The notes under the pieces: generated by a model
Seen by the model: only the letters and a program-made list of their open reading frames with translations
Databases searched by the model: none
Told to the model about the DNA's origin: nothing
Position numbers and translations under genes: made by a program
Shown: one piece after another, positions 54,512-62,768 of the stretch
Layout: every line of letters starts with the position of its first letter
How positions within the stretch are numbered: position 1 is the stretch's first letter
Assembly: GCA_946411505.1 (NCBI GenBank)
Contig: CAMKEG010000002.1
Coordinates: forward strand, 348,852-412,851
Reading direction: 5' to 3'
Source of the DNA: an uncultured Treponema sp.
GTDB taxonomy: Bacteria > Spirochaetota > Spirochaetia > Treponematales > Treponemataceae
Length of the DNA: 64,000 bases

Positions 54512-55177
54512 ATGTCTTTATTCAAAAAGTCATTTTTATTTTTGTTTTTCATAACTTTCTATGTTTTTGCGGCAAGCGCGAAGGATTCTGCAGGAATCAC
54601 GATTCAGGTTGGCGCGATAGGCTCCGAACAAACTTCTTACAGTTATTCAACGCTTTCTGGCGGAACTATTTCAATGCCGTATACAAAAACTACATTTAAT
54701 CCTGATTTTTATTTTGGAATAGGCATTCCTGTTTGTGACATAGGTGAGATTTGCTTTTTTGGATTTGATTTTGGATATAACTGCTCTTTGAAATATTCAT
54801 ACAGTTCGTTTTCAACTTTACAATCAAAATCATCTGCTTTCTCGCATAAAATTTCTTTTATGCCGGAATTCACGTTTGTAAAATCAAATTTTCGTTTTTT
54901 TGTCGGAACCGGTTTTGCTTTTGGATTTGAGCCTTATCAATATGAAGGCTCGTCTTTGGGCGTGAAGACGATAAACGAGTCTAATACTTTTAAAATTTTT
55001 TGGACATTTGAAACGGGCGTCAAATATAAGTTTGGAAAGCATCTTTTTGCTGTCGCGGACATAACTTTTTTTGCCGCTGCATTTGAAGCGTATAATGACG
55101 ATGATTTCAAGTCGCGAACTAGCGGCGGTTCTACGATGGAGTTTCTTCCAAAAATTGGTTTGGAAGTTCAATTTTAA
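54512..55177 (+). CDS. Outer-membrane beta-barrel-type protein
   Basis: The track frame begins inside the XRE gene. ATG 54512 behind TTGGAGG is the start. The 221-residue protein has a signal peptide (FLFLFFITFYVFAASAKD). It then has alternating aromatic strands (PDFYFGIGIPV, ICFFGFDFGYNCSLKYSYSSF, FRFFVGTGFAFGF, TFETGVKYKFGKHLFAVADITFF) ending in GLEVQF with a terminal Phe, as in small outer-membrane barrels. Codons are markedly more AT-rich than its neighbours (TTT, AAA, TAT preferred), which may indicate later arrival. It ends three bases before the convergent lgt. Function unknown. Confidence 0.72.
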   Translation: MSLFKKSFLFLFFITFYVFAASAKDSAGITIQVGAIGSEQTSYSYSTLSGGTISMPYTKTTFNPDFYFGIGIPVCDIGEICFFGFDFGYNCSLKYSYSSFSTLQSKSSAFSHKISFMPEFTFVKSNFRFFVGTGFAFGFEPYQYEGSSLGVKTINESNTFKIFWTFETGVKYKFGKHLFAVADITFFAAAFEAYNDDDFKSRTSGGSTMEFLPKIGLEVQF

Positions 55178-55180
55178 AAG

Positions 55181-56176
55181 CTAGTTTTTCCTTCCTGCCG
55201 TTTCCCGCCCTTCACTTTTTCGTTTTGCCCAAATTCCCGCTCCCGCAATAATTCCGGCTCCAGCCAAAACCATAAGAAAACACAAAATCTGCCCCGTCGA
55301 AATGTTTAGCAACGAAGTGTTTTGGCTGATTGAGGCGGAAGGGTCGCTTGCGATTCTAAAGCCCAAATCGCTGTCGGGCATTCTAAAGTATTCCAAGAAA
55401 AAGCGGAAGAAGCCGTAGCCTGCCAAGTACATTCCGCTTAAAAATCCGTCAAAAGGCTTTTTCTTTCTAAGCGCCCACAAAATCAAAAAGAGCACGATTC
55501 CTTCAAAAAAAGCTTCGTACAATTGGCTCGGGTGGCGGGGCAAATTTACCAAGGCGCCTTTGCCGACTTCCATTCCCACTGAAGCGGCAAAATCTTTTAC
55601 CCAGTCTATTGATGTTGAAAAGCGCTCGGCGTCCGGGAAAACCATTCCCCAGGGCATTTTTGTGATGCGTCCGTAAAGCTCGCCGTTCAAGAAATTTCCG
55701 ACACGGCCAAATGTGTAGCCAATCGGTATCGCGGTACACATCGCGTCGGTCCACTGCAAGTATGGGCGTTTGTGGATTTTGCACCAAACCCACATGCCGA
55801 GCGTTCCGCCAATGGCGCCGCCGTGGTAGGACATTCCTTGCAGGCCCGTCCATCGTCCGCTTTCGTCAAAGGGCCAAAAAATCAGCCAAGGCTTTGTCAA
55901 ATATTTTCCGCTTGTGTCGTAGATGAGCGTTGAAAAAACGCGGGCGCCAACCAGCAAAAAAACAATTCCCATCGCGATAAAACTGACGACGTCGTCTTCG
56001 CTTGTCTTTAGGCCGCTTGTTTCCAAGGCGCCTTCCTTGAATTGTTTTTTAAGCGCCATGTAGGCGAATCCAAAGGCGAAGACATACATCAAGCCGTACC
56101 AACGCAAAAGCCCAAGCATGGGAACGCTGGGAAAAAGTTCCGGGTGAATCCAGGACGGATAGTTTATGTAAAGCAT
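55181..56176 (-). CDS. lgt: Prolipoprotein diacylglyceryl transferase
   Basis: Lgt adds diacylglycerol to the lipobox cysteine of lipoproteins such as LivK and the COG3014 protein here. The ATG at 56176 (MLYINYPSWIHPELF) has GGAGGAG upstream; the track start is an upstream TTG. The 331-residue protein has about seven membrane helices, the HGG motif in MSYHGGAIGG and the signature RVGNFLNGELYGR. An insertion follows residue 265 before the last helices. It lies downstream of a two-hairpin element and of minD in the same direction. Confidence 0.96.
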   Translation of the reverse strand: MLYINYPSWIHPELFPSVPMLGLLRWYGLMYVFAFGFAYMALKKQFKEGALETSGLKTSEDDVVSFIAMGIVFLLVGARVFSTLIYDTSGKYLTKPWLIFWPFDESGRWTGLQGMSYHGGAIGGTLGMWVWCKIHKRPYLQWTDAMCTAIPIGYTFGRVGNFLNGELYGRITKMPWGMVFPDAERFSTSIDWVKDFAASVGMEVGKGALVNLPRHPSQLYEAFFEGIVLFLILWALRKKKPFDGFLSGMYLAGYGFFRFFLEYFRMPDSDLGFRIASDPSASISQNTSLLNISTGQILCFLMVLAGAGIIAGAGIWAKRKSEGRETAGRKN

Positions 56177-56199
56177 TTTTATCTCCTCCAAATAAAATA

Positions 56200-56290
56200 C
56201 CGCTGTCCACGCGAGCTTGGTTGCGAGCGCGGATGTTGCGGCTTATGCGGCGTCGTCCGCTTTTTTGCTTGCAAACGCGCGCGTCGCCGC
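56200..56290 (-). repeat. GCGGCG/CGCCGC two-hairpin element, lgt leader copy
   Basis: Read on the minus strand. Hairpin I starts at 56290 with GCGGCG, next to the minD stop (TAG), and closes with CGCCGC at 56252-56247. After ATAAG comes hairpin II (56241-56200): CCGC, AACA, TCCGCGC, a 14-base loop, GCGTGGA, CA, GCGG. The lgt Shine-Dalgarno follows about ten bases later. It is a close match to the two tandem copies before the tagA-like gene on the plus strand. Confidence 0.75.
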
Positions 56291-57438
56291 TAAACTTTAT
56301 ATCCTTGCTGGGCCGCTTTGACCAGCTTTGATTTTAGCAACGTGTTTTCCTTGCGGACTTGCGTAAGCTCGTAGGAAAGAGTTTTGATTGTCTCGACCAG
56401 CTCGCCTTCGGTAAGGGCGCCGCTTCCGAGCAAGTCGCGAAGGCCCGCCATCTTGGCCTCGTAGTCTTCCTCCGCCTCTTCGGTGGCCACGTCAAACGAA
56501 TTGTTGACGTTGTCGGCCGGCGGCTCAAACTCGGCGCCAAAGGCCAAGGTTTCGCTTGAAAGAATTTTTTCGGCGATGCGATAGATGGCCTGCGACAAAA
56601 TGTTTTGCGGCTTGTAAATTATGATTGGAAGCCGCGAGGCAAGCGCCTTGTCTTCAAGCGAGTCGCGGTAAAGGACTCCCAAGTGCTCAAGGTCGATTCC
56701 TAAGTATTCCTTGCACGAGCGGCGGATGCGCAGCGCCTTGTCCGCGTCCTTGGGGTCGTCAATCATGTTCATCACAAGGCGCGGGCGGAAAATTTTAAGG
56801 TTCCGCATGACCGCTTCGGAATTCTTTGGGTCGACTTTCACGAGTTCCTGCATCATTTGCGGAATGTATAATTTTTGCATCGCGCTTGAGCTTTTCTTTA
56901 GTTCGCGGAACCACTTGGCCGCTTCGCTCGACGTTTTAAAAGTTGAGTTCATCAAGCGGAACACAGCGTTCTTTAAGAACAAGTAGGCGTTGAGCGTGGC
57001 CGTGACCGCCGGAGCGGAAACGACGATTCCCTGCGGAGAGAGCAGGAACAAGTCCAAAATTATTTGGTGGGTTCCCGCTCCCAAGTCTATGATTAAATAA
57101 TCGCAGTCGATGTTCTTGAAATTTTTTATTATCTTGGAACGTTGCGGGGCCTTGAGCGCGGTGAGGCCCGGAATCTCCGAGTCGCCCGCGATAAAGCTTA
57201 GGTTTTCGTATTCGGTGGGCTGAATGATGTCGGCGAAGTTTCCGTTTCCCAAAAGCCAAGTGCCCAAGCCGTGTTTTGGCGAAGGCTGGCCCAATACAAG
57301 GTGAAGGTTCGACGCGCCCAAGTCAAGGTCGGCCAGCACTACGCGCTTTCCGGCTTGTCCAAGGGCGATGGCCAAGTTTGCGGACAAAAGGCTTTTTCCA
57401 ACGCCGCCCTTTCCGCTGGCAACAGGAATGATTTGCAT
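56290..57438 (-). CDS. MinD/ParA-type ATPase with C-terminal coiled coil
   Basis: The 382-residue protein begins MQIIPVASGKGGVGKSLLSAN, the deviant Walker A of MinD/ParA ATPases, with signature lysines at 10 and 15. DLDLGASNLHLVLG and DYLIIDLGAGTHQIILD complete the nucleotide site. About 100 residues after the core form an acidic linker and a coiled coil (LVETIKTLSYELTQVRKEN, then LLKSKLVKAAQQ). There is no MinD C-terminal amphipathic helix that I can identify. FlhG-like placement of flagella or other polar structures is possible but unproven; no minC, minE or flhF is near. No Shine-Dalgarno precedes its ATG, and a TATAGT lies 11 bases upstream. Confidence 0.8.
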   Translation of the reverse strand: MQIIPVASGKGGVGKSLLSANLAIALGQAGKRVVLADLDLGASNLHLVLGQPSPKHGLGTWLLGNGNFADIIQPTEYENLSFIAGDSEIPGLTALKAPQRSKIIKNFKNIDCDYLIIDLGAGTHQIILDLFLLSPQGIVVSAPAVTATLNAYLFLKNAVFRLMNSTFKTSSEAAKWFRELKKSSSAMQKLYIPQMMQELVKVDPKNSEAVMRNLKIFRPRLVMNMIDDPKDADKALRIRRSCKEYLGIDLEHLGVLYRDSLEDKALASRLPIIIYKPQNILSQAIYRIAEKILSSETLAFGAEFEPPADNVNNSFDVATEEAEEDYEAKMAGLRDLLGSGALTEGELVETIKTLSYELTQVRKENTLLKSKLVKAAQQGYKV

Positions 57439-57532
57439 TTTTTTATTCTACTATAAAATTGAAAAATAGTAAAGAAAGCGGAGCCGCGCGGCCGGGGCAG
57501 CCGTCAGTCGGGCTTTCGCCTCTTCGCCGCTC

Positions 57533-57561
57533 TTGAAAATTCCGCGCTTTAAGCGTATAAT
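57533..57561 (+). promoter_or_regulatory. Promoter of ctpA, eight bases from the ATG
   Basis: TTGAAA (57533-57538), 17 bases, TATAAT (57556-57561), then eight bases to the ATG at 57570. The distances are identical to those at ptsI. Confidence 0.82.
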
Positions 57562-57569
57562 GAAATACT

Positions 57570-59075
57570 ATGAATTTGCATTCGTCTAAGTTGAGAATTT
57601 TCCGCGCGGCGGCTTTCGCGCTGTGCTTTTTTGTTTCGGGCTTTTTTGTTTCAAAATGTTTTGCGGAGAGCGGACAAAAGAATTCCGCCGCCGATTCCAG
57701 CGAATACATTCGGACAATAGCGCAAATCTTCTATACATTGCAAAGCCGTTTTGTGGAAGAGGTTGACCCGGAAGTTTTGTACAAGGGCGCGCTTGACGGA
57801 ATGATGAAATCCCTCAACGACCCTTACACCGTCTACCTTGACTCAAAGGACATGCGAAGCCTCAACGACACGACCGAGGGCGCCTTTTACGGCGTGGGCC
57901 TTTCGATTTCAAAGAGGAACGAATCCAGCGCCGACAACCCGGCTTACGTAGACGTCATTTCTCCGATAGAAGGAACGCCCGGCTACAAGGCGGGAATCCA
58001 GGCCGGCGACAAATTGATAGAAATCAACGGCGAGCCTACGCCCGAAATGTCCATGGAAACCGTCCTTTCAAAATTGCGCGGACCAAAAGGCGAGGGCGTA
58101 GAAGTCACGGTTTTGCGCGGAAAGAGCGTCACATTTAAAAGAACTTTGATTCGCGACTTGATAGAGGTTCCGACAGTTGAGTTTGGAACGCTTCAAGGCA
58201 AAAAAAATCTTTACGGCTACATGAAGCTAATTCAATTCACCCCGGACACGGTTCCGCGCGTCCATGAAGCGATTGATTCATTTAAAGAAAAAAAATGCTC
58301 AGGGCTAATCATAGACTTGCGAAACAATCCGGGCGGACTTTTGGACAGCGCCGCCAAAATCGGAGACTTCTTCATTGACGAAGGCCCGATTGTAAGCACA
58401 AAAAGCCGCTTGGCTTACGAGTCGCGCTCAATCAACGCCAGCGCCGACAACACGATTGTAAAAGATTTGCCGATTGTCGTTTTGATAAACAAGGGCTCCG
58501 CCTCCGCGTCGGAAATTTTGAGCGGCGCGCTTAAAGACAACCACTTGGCCTATTTGGTCGGCGAGCGCACTTACGGCAAGGGCAGCGTTCAGCAAGTCAT
58601 GACGCTTAAGCATGACGACGGAATCAAGGTGACGATGGCGCGCTACTACACGCCCAGCGACACCAACATCGACAAAATCGGAATTCCGCCGGACAAGGAA
58701 ATTACCCTCAGCCCTGAATACACGGAAGAGCAGACAAAGGCCTTCTTAAAGCTTTCCGAAGACGAGACGATTAGAAAATATGTCGAAGGCCATCCTGACA
58801 TGACGGAAGCCGACATTGCCGAGTACGCGAAAGTTTTGCAAAAGGACTATGACTTGGATTTGCGCCTGCTTCGCCGCTTGGTTAGAATTGAGGTTGGCCG
58901 CACAAAAGACCCTCGCCTTTACGACTTGGATTTTGACGTCCAGCTTGTCGAAGCGATGAACGTTCTTGACCAAGGAAATTTCAAGGACTTGGTGAAGGGC
59001 ACAAAAACTTTGAAAGAGTTGCAGGAAGAGGCCGAAGCCAAGGCCGAACAAGGCGATTCTGAAGCCAAGAAATAA
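57570..59075 (+). CDS. C-terminal processing peptidase (S41)
   Basis: The 501-residue exported protease has an N-terminal signal/anchor (FRAAAFALCFFVSGFFVSKCFA), a helical region (DPEVLYKGALDGMMKSLNDPYTVYL), a PDZ domain (VISPIEGTPGYKAGIQAGDKLI) and the S41 core. The nucleophile serine is in NKGSASASEILSG and the general-base lysine in YGKGSVQQV. It cleaves C-terminal tails of envelope proteins. A Cys in the signal region (VSKCFAE) is not a clear lipobox. The mRNA appears leaderless. Its stop overlaps the rsmE start (TAATG). Confidence 0.93.
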   Translation: MNLHSSKLRIFRAAAFALCFFVSGFFVSKCFAESGQKNSAADSSEYIRTIAQIFYTLQSRFVEEVDPEVLYKGALDGMMKSLNDPYTVYLDSKDMRSLNDTTEGAFYGVGLSISKRNESSADNPAYVDVISPIEGTPGYKAGIQAGDKLIEINGEPTPEMSMETVLSKLRGPKGEGVEVTVLRGKSVTFKRTLIRDLIEVPTVEFGTLQGKKNLYGYMKLIQFTPDTVPRVHEAIDSFKEKKCSGLIIDLRNNPGGLLDSAAKIGDFFIDEGPIVSTKSRLAYESRSINASADNTIVKDLPIVVLINKGSASASEILSGALKDNHLAYLVGERTYGKGSVQQVMTLKHDDGIKVTMARYYTPSDTNIDKIGIPPDKEITLSPEYTEEQTKAFLKLSEDETIRKYVEGHPDMTEADIAEYAKVLQKDYDLDLRLLRRLVRIEVGRTKDPRLYDLDFDVQLVEAMNVLDQGNFKDLVKGTKTLKELQEEAEAKAEQGDSEAKK

Positions 59076-59914
59076 TGAGACAATTTGTTTCCGCCGTCGC
59101 GCCAAATTCAAAAGGCCTCTTGGAAATCACGGGGAAGGATTTTCATTACCTTAGAAAAGTTTTGCGCTTGTCGCCCGGAGACATGATTAGCCTTTCGCTT
59201 CCCGGCGGCGTTTTGCAGGACGCCACCATTTGCAAGATTGACGACGGCGCAAAAAAAATTGAGCTGCAAATTTGCGATTCGCAAGGCCTAAACCGCGACG
59301 GACAAGATTGCCCGCAAGGCCAGGAAGCCGCCGCGCGGACCCGGCTTGTTCTTTTGCAGTTCATTCCAAAGCCGCAAAAGATGGAGTTGATTGTCCGCCA
59401 GGCTGTCGAATGCGGCGTGGCCGCGATTGTTCCCGTAATCGGAGAATACACGCAAGCAGGTTTTGACAAAGCCTTGCAAAAGCCCGGCCGTTTTGAAAAA
59501 ATAATTCGCGAGGCGCGCCAGCAAAGCGGCTCGCAAGTTGAGACGCAAGTTTTTCCGCCTTGCAAGTTGCCGGCCGCGCTTGGCTTGATTGACAAAAATG
59601 AGCCGGCCGCCTTGAGGCTTTTTTTGTATGAAAGAACGGAAGGAACGCTTCCGCTTTCCGCCGCGCTTTTTGGACAAGAACAAGACTGCTCTAAAGCCCA
59701 GGAAGCCGCCGCCGCAAGTTTTGGCCTTGCAAAAAGCCGCGCTCCAAAATCTTGCGTTTACGCTGTTGGCTGCGAAGGCGGAATAAGTCCCGCCGAATGC
59801 GAGCTTCTTTTGTCGCGCGGCTTTAAGGCCGCGCACTTTAACACGAATATATTGCGCTGCGAGACCGCGTCGCTTTACGCGGCGGCGGCAATCCAAAGCG
59901 CTTTGGACAACTAG
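59075..59914 (+). CDS. rsmE: 16S rRNA (uridine1498-N3)-methyltransferase RsmE
   Basis: The 279-residue SPOUT-type enzyme has an N-terminal PUA-like part (FHYLRKVLRLSPGDMISL) and a knotted C-terminus with YAVGCEGGISPAECELL and NTNILRCETASLYAAAAIQS. It uses SAM to methylate U1498 of 16S rRNA. A low-complexity insertion (about residues 175-220) makes it longer than the usual 240-250. Translation is coupled to ctpA. Confidence 0.92.
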   Translation: MRQFVSAVAPNSKGLLEITGKDFHYLRKVLRLSPGDMISLSLPGGVLQDATICKIDDGAKKIELQICDSQGLNRDGQDCPQGQEAAARTRLVLLQFIPKPQKMELIVRQAVECGVAAIVPVIGEYTQAGFDKALQKPGRFEKIIREARQQSGSQVETQVFPPCKLPAALGLIDKNEPAALRLFLYERTEGTLPLSAALFGQEQDCSKAQEAAAASFGLAKSRAPKSCVYAVGCEGGISPAECELLLSRGFKAAHFNTNILRCETASLYAAAAIQSALDN

Positions 59915-59918
59915 GGTA

Positions 59919-60131
59919 GGAGGACTAGCGGCGATAAAATCGGAGGCACGCCAAAGATTGAACGACGCCGCATGAGCGACAACATCCGCGCTCGCGACCA
60001 AACTCGCGCGGACAGTCGTATTATATGGAGGACTAGCGGCGATAAAATCGGAGGCAATCCAAAGATTGAAAGACGCCGCATAAACGGCAACAAACGCGCG
60101 CGCGAGGCTTGCGCGTTCAGCCGTAATATAT
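59919..60131 (+). repeat. Tandem two-hairpin elements in the tagA-like leader
   Basis: Two tandem units of about 108 and 105 bases each begin with GGAGGACTAGCGGCG; a third GGAGGACTA is the Shine-Dalgarno of the gene. Unit 1: hairpin I 59928-59971, hairpin II 59977-60018. Unit 2: hairpin I 60036-60079, hairpin II 60085-60123. In hairpin II the lower stem is CGAC/GTCG in unit 1 and CGGC/GCCG in unit 2. The upper stem is TCCGCGC/GCGCGGA in unit 1 and AACGCGC/GCGCGTT in unit 2. The internal loop AACA/CA is unchanged. These are compensatory changes. Confidence 0.8.
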
Positions 60132-60142
60132 GGAGGACTAAA

Positions 60143-60880
60143 ATGGCTATCGAAAGAATTGACATAGCGGGAGTTGGCGTCGACATTTGCCGGCCTGAAA
60201 ACCTTGAGAGCGAAATTTTGGAATTGCTAGCGAAGCCCGGCACAAAACAAATTGTGTTCCTTTCCATTTGGGGGCTCTTGAAGGCTCGCGGAAAAAACAC
60301 TTTCGCCGAATGCGTAAAAAACGCCGACCTTGTCCTTCCGATTTCAAAAAGCATTTTAAAGGCCGCGGCCTTCTTGAAGCGCGAAGTTCCTAACCGCTAC
60401 AATCCGTTCAACGGCCTTATAGACATTCTTTCGATTTTGGATTCCCATTACAGAAGCTTTTACATTTTAGGCGGAAAGAAAAAGTCTCTCCAAAAGTCCG
60501 TCGGCAACGTTATGAAGACTTTTCCAAATTTGCGAATCGTCGGCCGTTATGTCGGCTACTATCCCAAAACTCAAGAGGACGACATAATTCAAGCGATATA
60601 CAAAGCCTCGCCGTCTTTGGTGTTGCTCAGCGAAGGAATCAAGGAAAAAGACTGCTGGCCTTACAACCGCCGAAACCGCTTTTCCTCAAGCGTTTTCATT
60701 TATTACCGAGACGCAATCGGAATTTTCAGCGACCAAGTTCATCGTGTCAGCGAAGCCACCTTCAACGCCGGGCGTGAAATTTGGAGCGAAATTTTACGAA
60801 ATCCGATAAAAATTTTCTTGCTTTTTCCGTATTTATACTTTAAAATATTACTTGTCTGGTACAGAATTTTTAAAAAGTAA
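60143..60880 (+). CDS. WecG/TagA/CpsF-family glycosyltransferase
   Basis: The track frame starts inside the repeats; ATG 60143 behind GGAGGA is the start. The 245-residue protein shows the GT26 layout: an N-terminal VGVDICRPENLESEILELL, the VFLSIWGLLKARGKN strand, NADLVLPISKSILKAAAF, then YILGGKKKSLQKSV and LRIVGRYVGYYP. Members transfer N-acetylmannosamine-type sugars onto lipid-linked acceptors. The C-terminal helix with basic residues (FLLFPYLYFKILLVWYRIFKK) could hold it at the membrane. The substrate is not evident. A translational or leader control by the tandem hairpins is likely. Confidence 0.85.
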   Translation: MAIERIDIAGVGVDICRPENLESEILELLAKPGTKQIVFLSIWGLLKARGKNTFAECVKNADLVLPISKSILKAAAFLKREVPNRYNPFNGLIDILSILDSHYRSFYILGGKKKSLQKSVGNVMKTFPNLRIVGRYVGYYPKTQEDDIIQAIYKASPSLVLLSEGIKEKDCWPYNRRNRFSSSVFIYYRDAIGIFSDQVHRVSEATFNAGREIWSEILRNPIKIFLLFPYLYFKILLVWYRIFKK

Positions 60881-60886
60881 TTTTTT

Positions 60887-62044
60887 ATGAATTCAAAAGT
60901 TAACAATGTCTCAATTGCCTTGGTGTCGTCCAACAACGATGTCGCGCTTTTTCTTAAAGGCGTGTTGTCCGATGAGTTTGGTTTGGAGCTTTTTTCAGGC
61001 TTTCAAATCGCGCGGCTGCTGGAGCGGTCAAATGACTTTGATTGCGTCTTTGTGGACATGCAGGCTGTCTTTTGCGAAAAAGACGAAGGCCAGTGGAAAA
61101 ATGTTTTTCAAATTTTCAAGGAAAGAATTTTCATCCTGACTGAACGGCCGGATGGCGGAGGAAAATCTTTCGGGGCGCCTAAAGTCATTTCGTATCCGTT
61201 CAACAAAAATGACATCGCCGCGCTTTTCGGAAAGAAAGGCGAGCCGCCGCCATCTCAAAAGGCCAGGAAAAAGGAAGCCGATTTATTTAAAATGGTGCCG
61301 GAGTTTTCCCGCCTGCTTGGTTCCTGCGAAAGGCTGAACGACACAAAGCGAAAAATAATGATGGTCGCCGACATCGACACGCCGTTGGTCTTTTTGGGGG
61401 AAAGCGGAACTGGAAAAAGCATGGCCGCGAAAATTGTCCACGACATTTCGCGAAGGCGGGACAAGCCGTTTGTAATCGCAAATATGGCCAACGGAAACAA
61501 GGAGCTATTTGAAAGCATTTTGTTCGGAAATGTTCGCGGCGCGTTCACAGACGCCAAGAACCGCGACGGGCTTTTCAAAAAGGCTGACGGCGGAACTCTT
61601 TTCATGGACGAAATCGCGGAGCTGTCGCTTGATTGCCAGGCGAAGCTTTTGCGGGTCATAGAAACTGGTCTCTTCAGGCCGGTCGGCTGCGACGAAGAAT
61701 TTCAGAGCGACGTCCGCCTAATCTTTGCCACCAACGCCGACCTGCGCTCTATGGTGGAAAAGAATCTGTTTCGCGAGGACCTGTATTGGAGAATCGTGGA
61801 CTTCCCGATTGTCGTCCCCTCGTTGCGCGAGCGCCGCGACGACTTTCCGCTTTTGGTCGAAAACGAGCTTATGGAGATAAAAAGAAAATGGGCGATGTCG
61901 TTTTCAATAACGCAGGCGGCGGTGGACAAAATTACCGAATGCGACTGGCCTGGAAATTACAGGCAGTTTAAATCGTGCTTGCGAAGGGCCGCCATTCTTT
62001 CCCGCGACACGGGCGTTATAGACGCGGACGCGATTAGTTTTTAG
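60887..62044 (+). CDS. Sigma-54 activator-type AAA+ protein without HTH, pseudo-receiver head
   Basis: The 385-residue protein has a receiver-like N-terminus (residues 8-115) with an Asp at position 57 (VFVDMQ) but no acidic pair after the first strand (LVSSNND) and no KPF lysine (ISYPFNK). The AAA+ core has Walker A GESGTGKS at 171-178, the loop GAFTDA at 218-223 in place of GAFTGA, Walker B TLFMDEI, and WPGN near 354. It ends at AISF, where family members go on to a Fis-type DNA-binding domain, so that domain is missing. It may act on sigma-54 without binding DNA, or have lost the domain. It starts six bases after the tagA-like stop, without a clear Shine-Dalgarno. Confidence 0.85.
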   Translation: MNSKVNNVSIALVSSNNDVALFLKGVLSDEFGLELFSGFQIARLLERSNDFDCVFVDMQAVFCEKDEGQWKNVFQIFKERIFILTERPDGGGKSFGAPKVISYPFNKNDIAALFGKKGEPPPSQKARKKEADLFKMVPEFSRLLGSCERLNDTKRKIMMVADIDTPLVFLGESGTGKSMAAKIVHDISRRRDKPFVIANMANGNKELFESILFGNVRGAFTDAKNRDGLFKKADGGTLFMDEIAELSLDCQAKLLRVIETGLFRPVGCDEEFQSDVRLIFATNADLRSMVEKNLFREDLYWRIVDFPIVVPSLRERRDDFPLLVENELMEIKRKWAMSFSITQAAVDKITECDWPGNYRQFKSCLRRAAILSRDTGVIDADAISF

Positions 62045-62759
62045 CGCCGGCGTTTCTGGAGGCGAGGCCCGCTATCTTTGTGAACGTTTTTTCTATGTAT
62101 TTGGCTTCGCTTTCCGAAAGGCTCGCGCGAGCCAAAATTCCGCGCCAAAAATTTTCCATGTCCGGCCTTCCGGCGATTTTAAAGAAGCCGACGCGCTGCA
62201 AATTGTCCGCGATGCAATTTACGGTTTTTCCAAGCCGGTCAAGGTCTATTTTTGTGTAGCCCTTGAGGTTTGGATCCTGCGCGCGAAAAAAATGGTAACA
62301 AATGATTTGAACCGCGTGCGACAAATTGAGCGACATGAAATTTGGGTCGGACGGAATCGTGACCGCGACGGAACAAGACTCGACCTCCTCGTCGGTGAGG
62401 CCTGTCCGTTCATTTCCAAAAACGACGGCGATTTTTCCGTCGGACTCCTTCACGAATGAACAAAATTCCTCCGGCAAAAAGAGCTTTCCCTTGCGCTTTT
62501 TGCCCCGGCGCCTTGTCGTTCCCGCGCTGATTATGCAGTCGGCGGTGGCTTCTTGAATTGTGTCGAAAAATTCCGCCCTTTCCCAAATGTCGGCCGCGTG
62601 AATTGCCAAAATCCTTACGCGCTCTTCGTCAAAATCCTCTCGTTTTCCCACAATCCGCAAGCGCGAGACGCCGTTATTGGCCATCGCCCTGCAAGCGGCG
62701 CCAACGTTTCTGCTTTCCTCTGGCCTGCAAAGGACGACATAAAGTTTGCTCAAATCCAT
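62034..62759 (-). CDS. TrmJ-like SPOUT RNA methyltransferase
   Basis: The 241-residue protein has the TrmH-group start LCRPEESRNVGAACRAMANNG, the SAM loop VVFGNERTGLTDEE and the knot sequence MSLNLSHAVQIICYHFF, as in TrmJ/LasT enzymes that 2'-O-methylate tRNA position 32. The exact target is not certain. Its 3' end overlaps the convergent sigma-54 activator gene by 11 bases. A consensus promoter ends nine bases before the ATG and no Shine-Dalgarno could be used on such an mRNA. Confidence 0.88.
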   Translation of the reverse strand: MDLSKLYVVLCRPEESRNVGAACRAMANNGVSRLRIVGKREDFDEERVRILAIHAADIWERAEFFDTIQEATADCIISAGTTRRRGKKRKGKLFLPEEFCSFVKESDGKIAVVFGNERTGLTDEEVESCSVAVTIPSDPNFMSLNLSHAVQIICYHFFRAQDPNLKGYTKIDLDRLGKTVNCIADNLQRVGFFKIAGRPDMENFWRGILARASLSESEAKYIEKTFTKIAGLASRNAGAKN

Positions 62760-62768
62760 CGTTCTTCC

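Noticed and set aside
49075-60131. CRISPR array from repeated hairpins
   Set aside because: The repeats are few, dispersed, unequal and paired within themselves. There are no regular spacers and no cas genes.
59972-60142. N-terminal extension of the tagA-like ORF
   Set aside because: These codons run through the tandem hairpin repeats. The Shine-Dalgarno GGAGGA and ATG at 60143 are a far better start, and the extension is unlike any GT26 protein.
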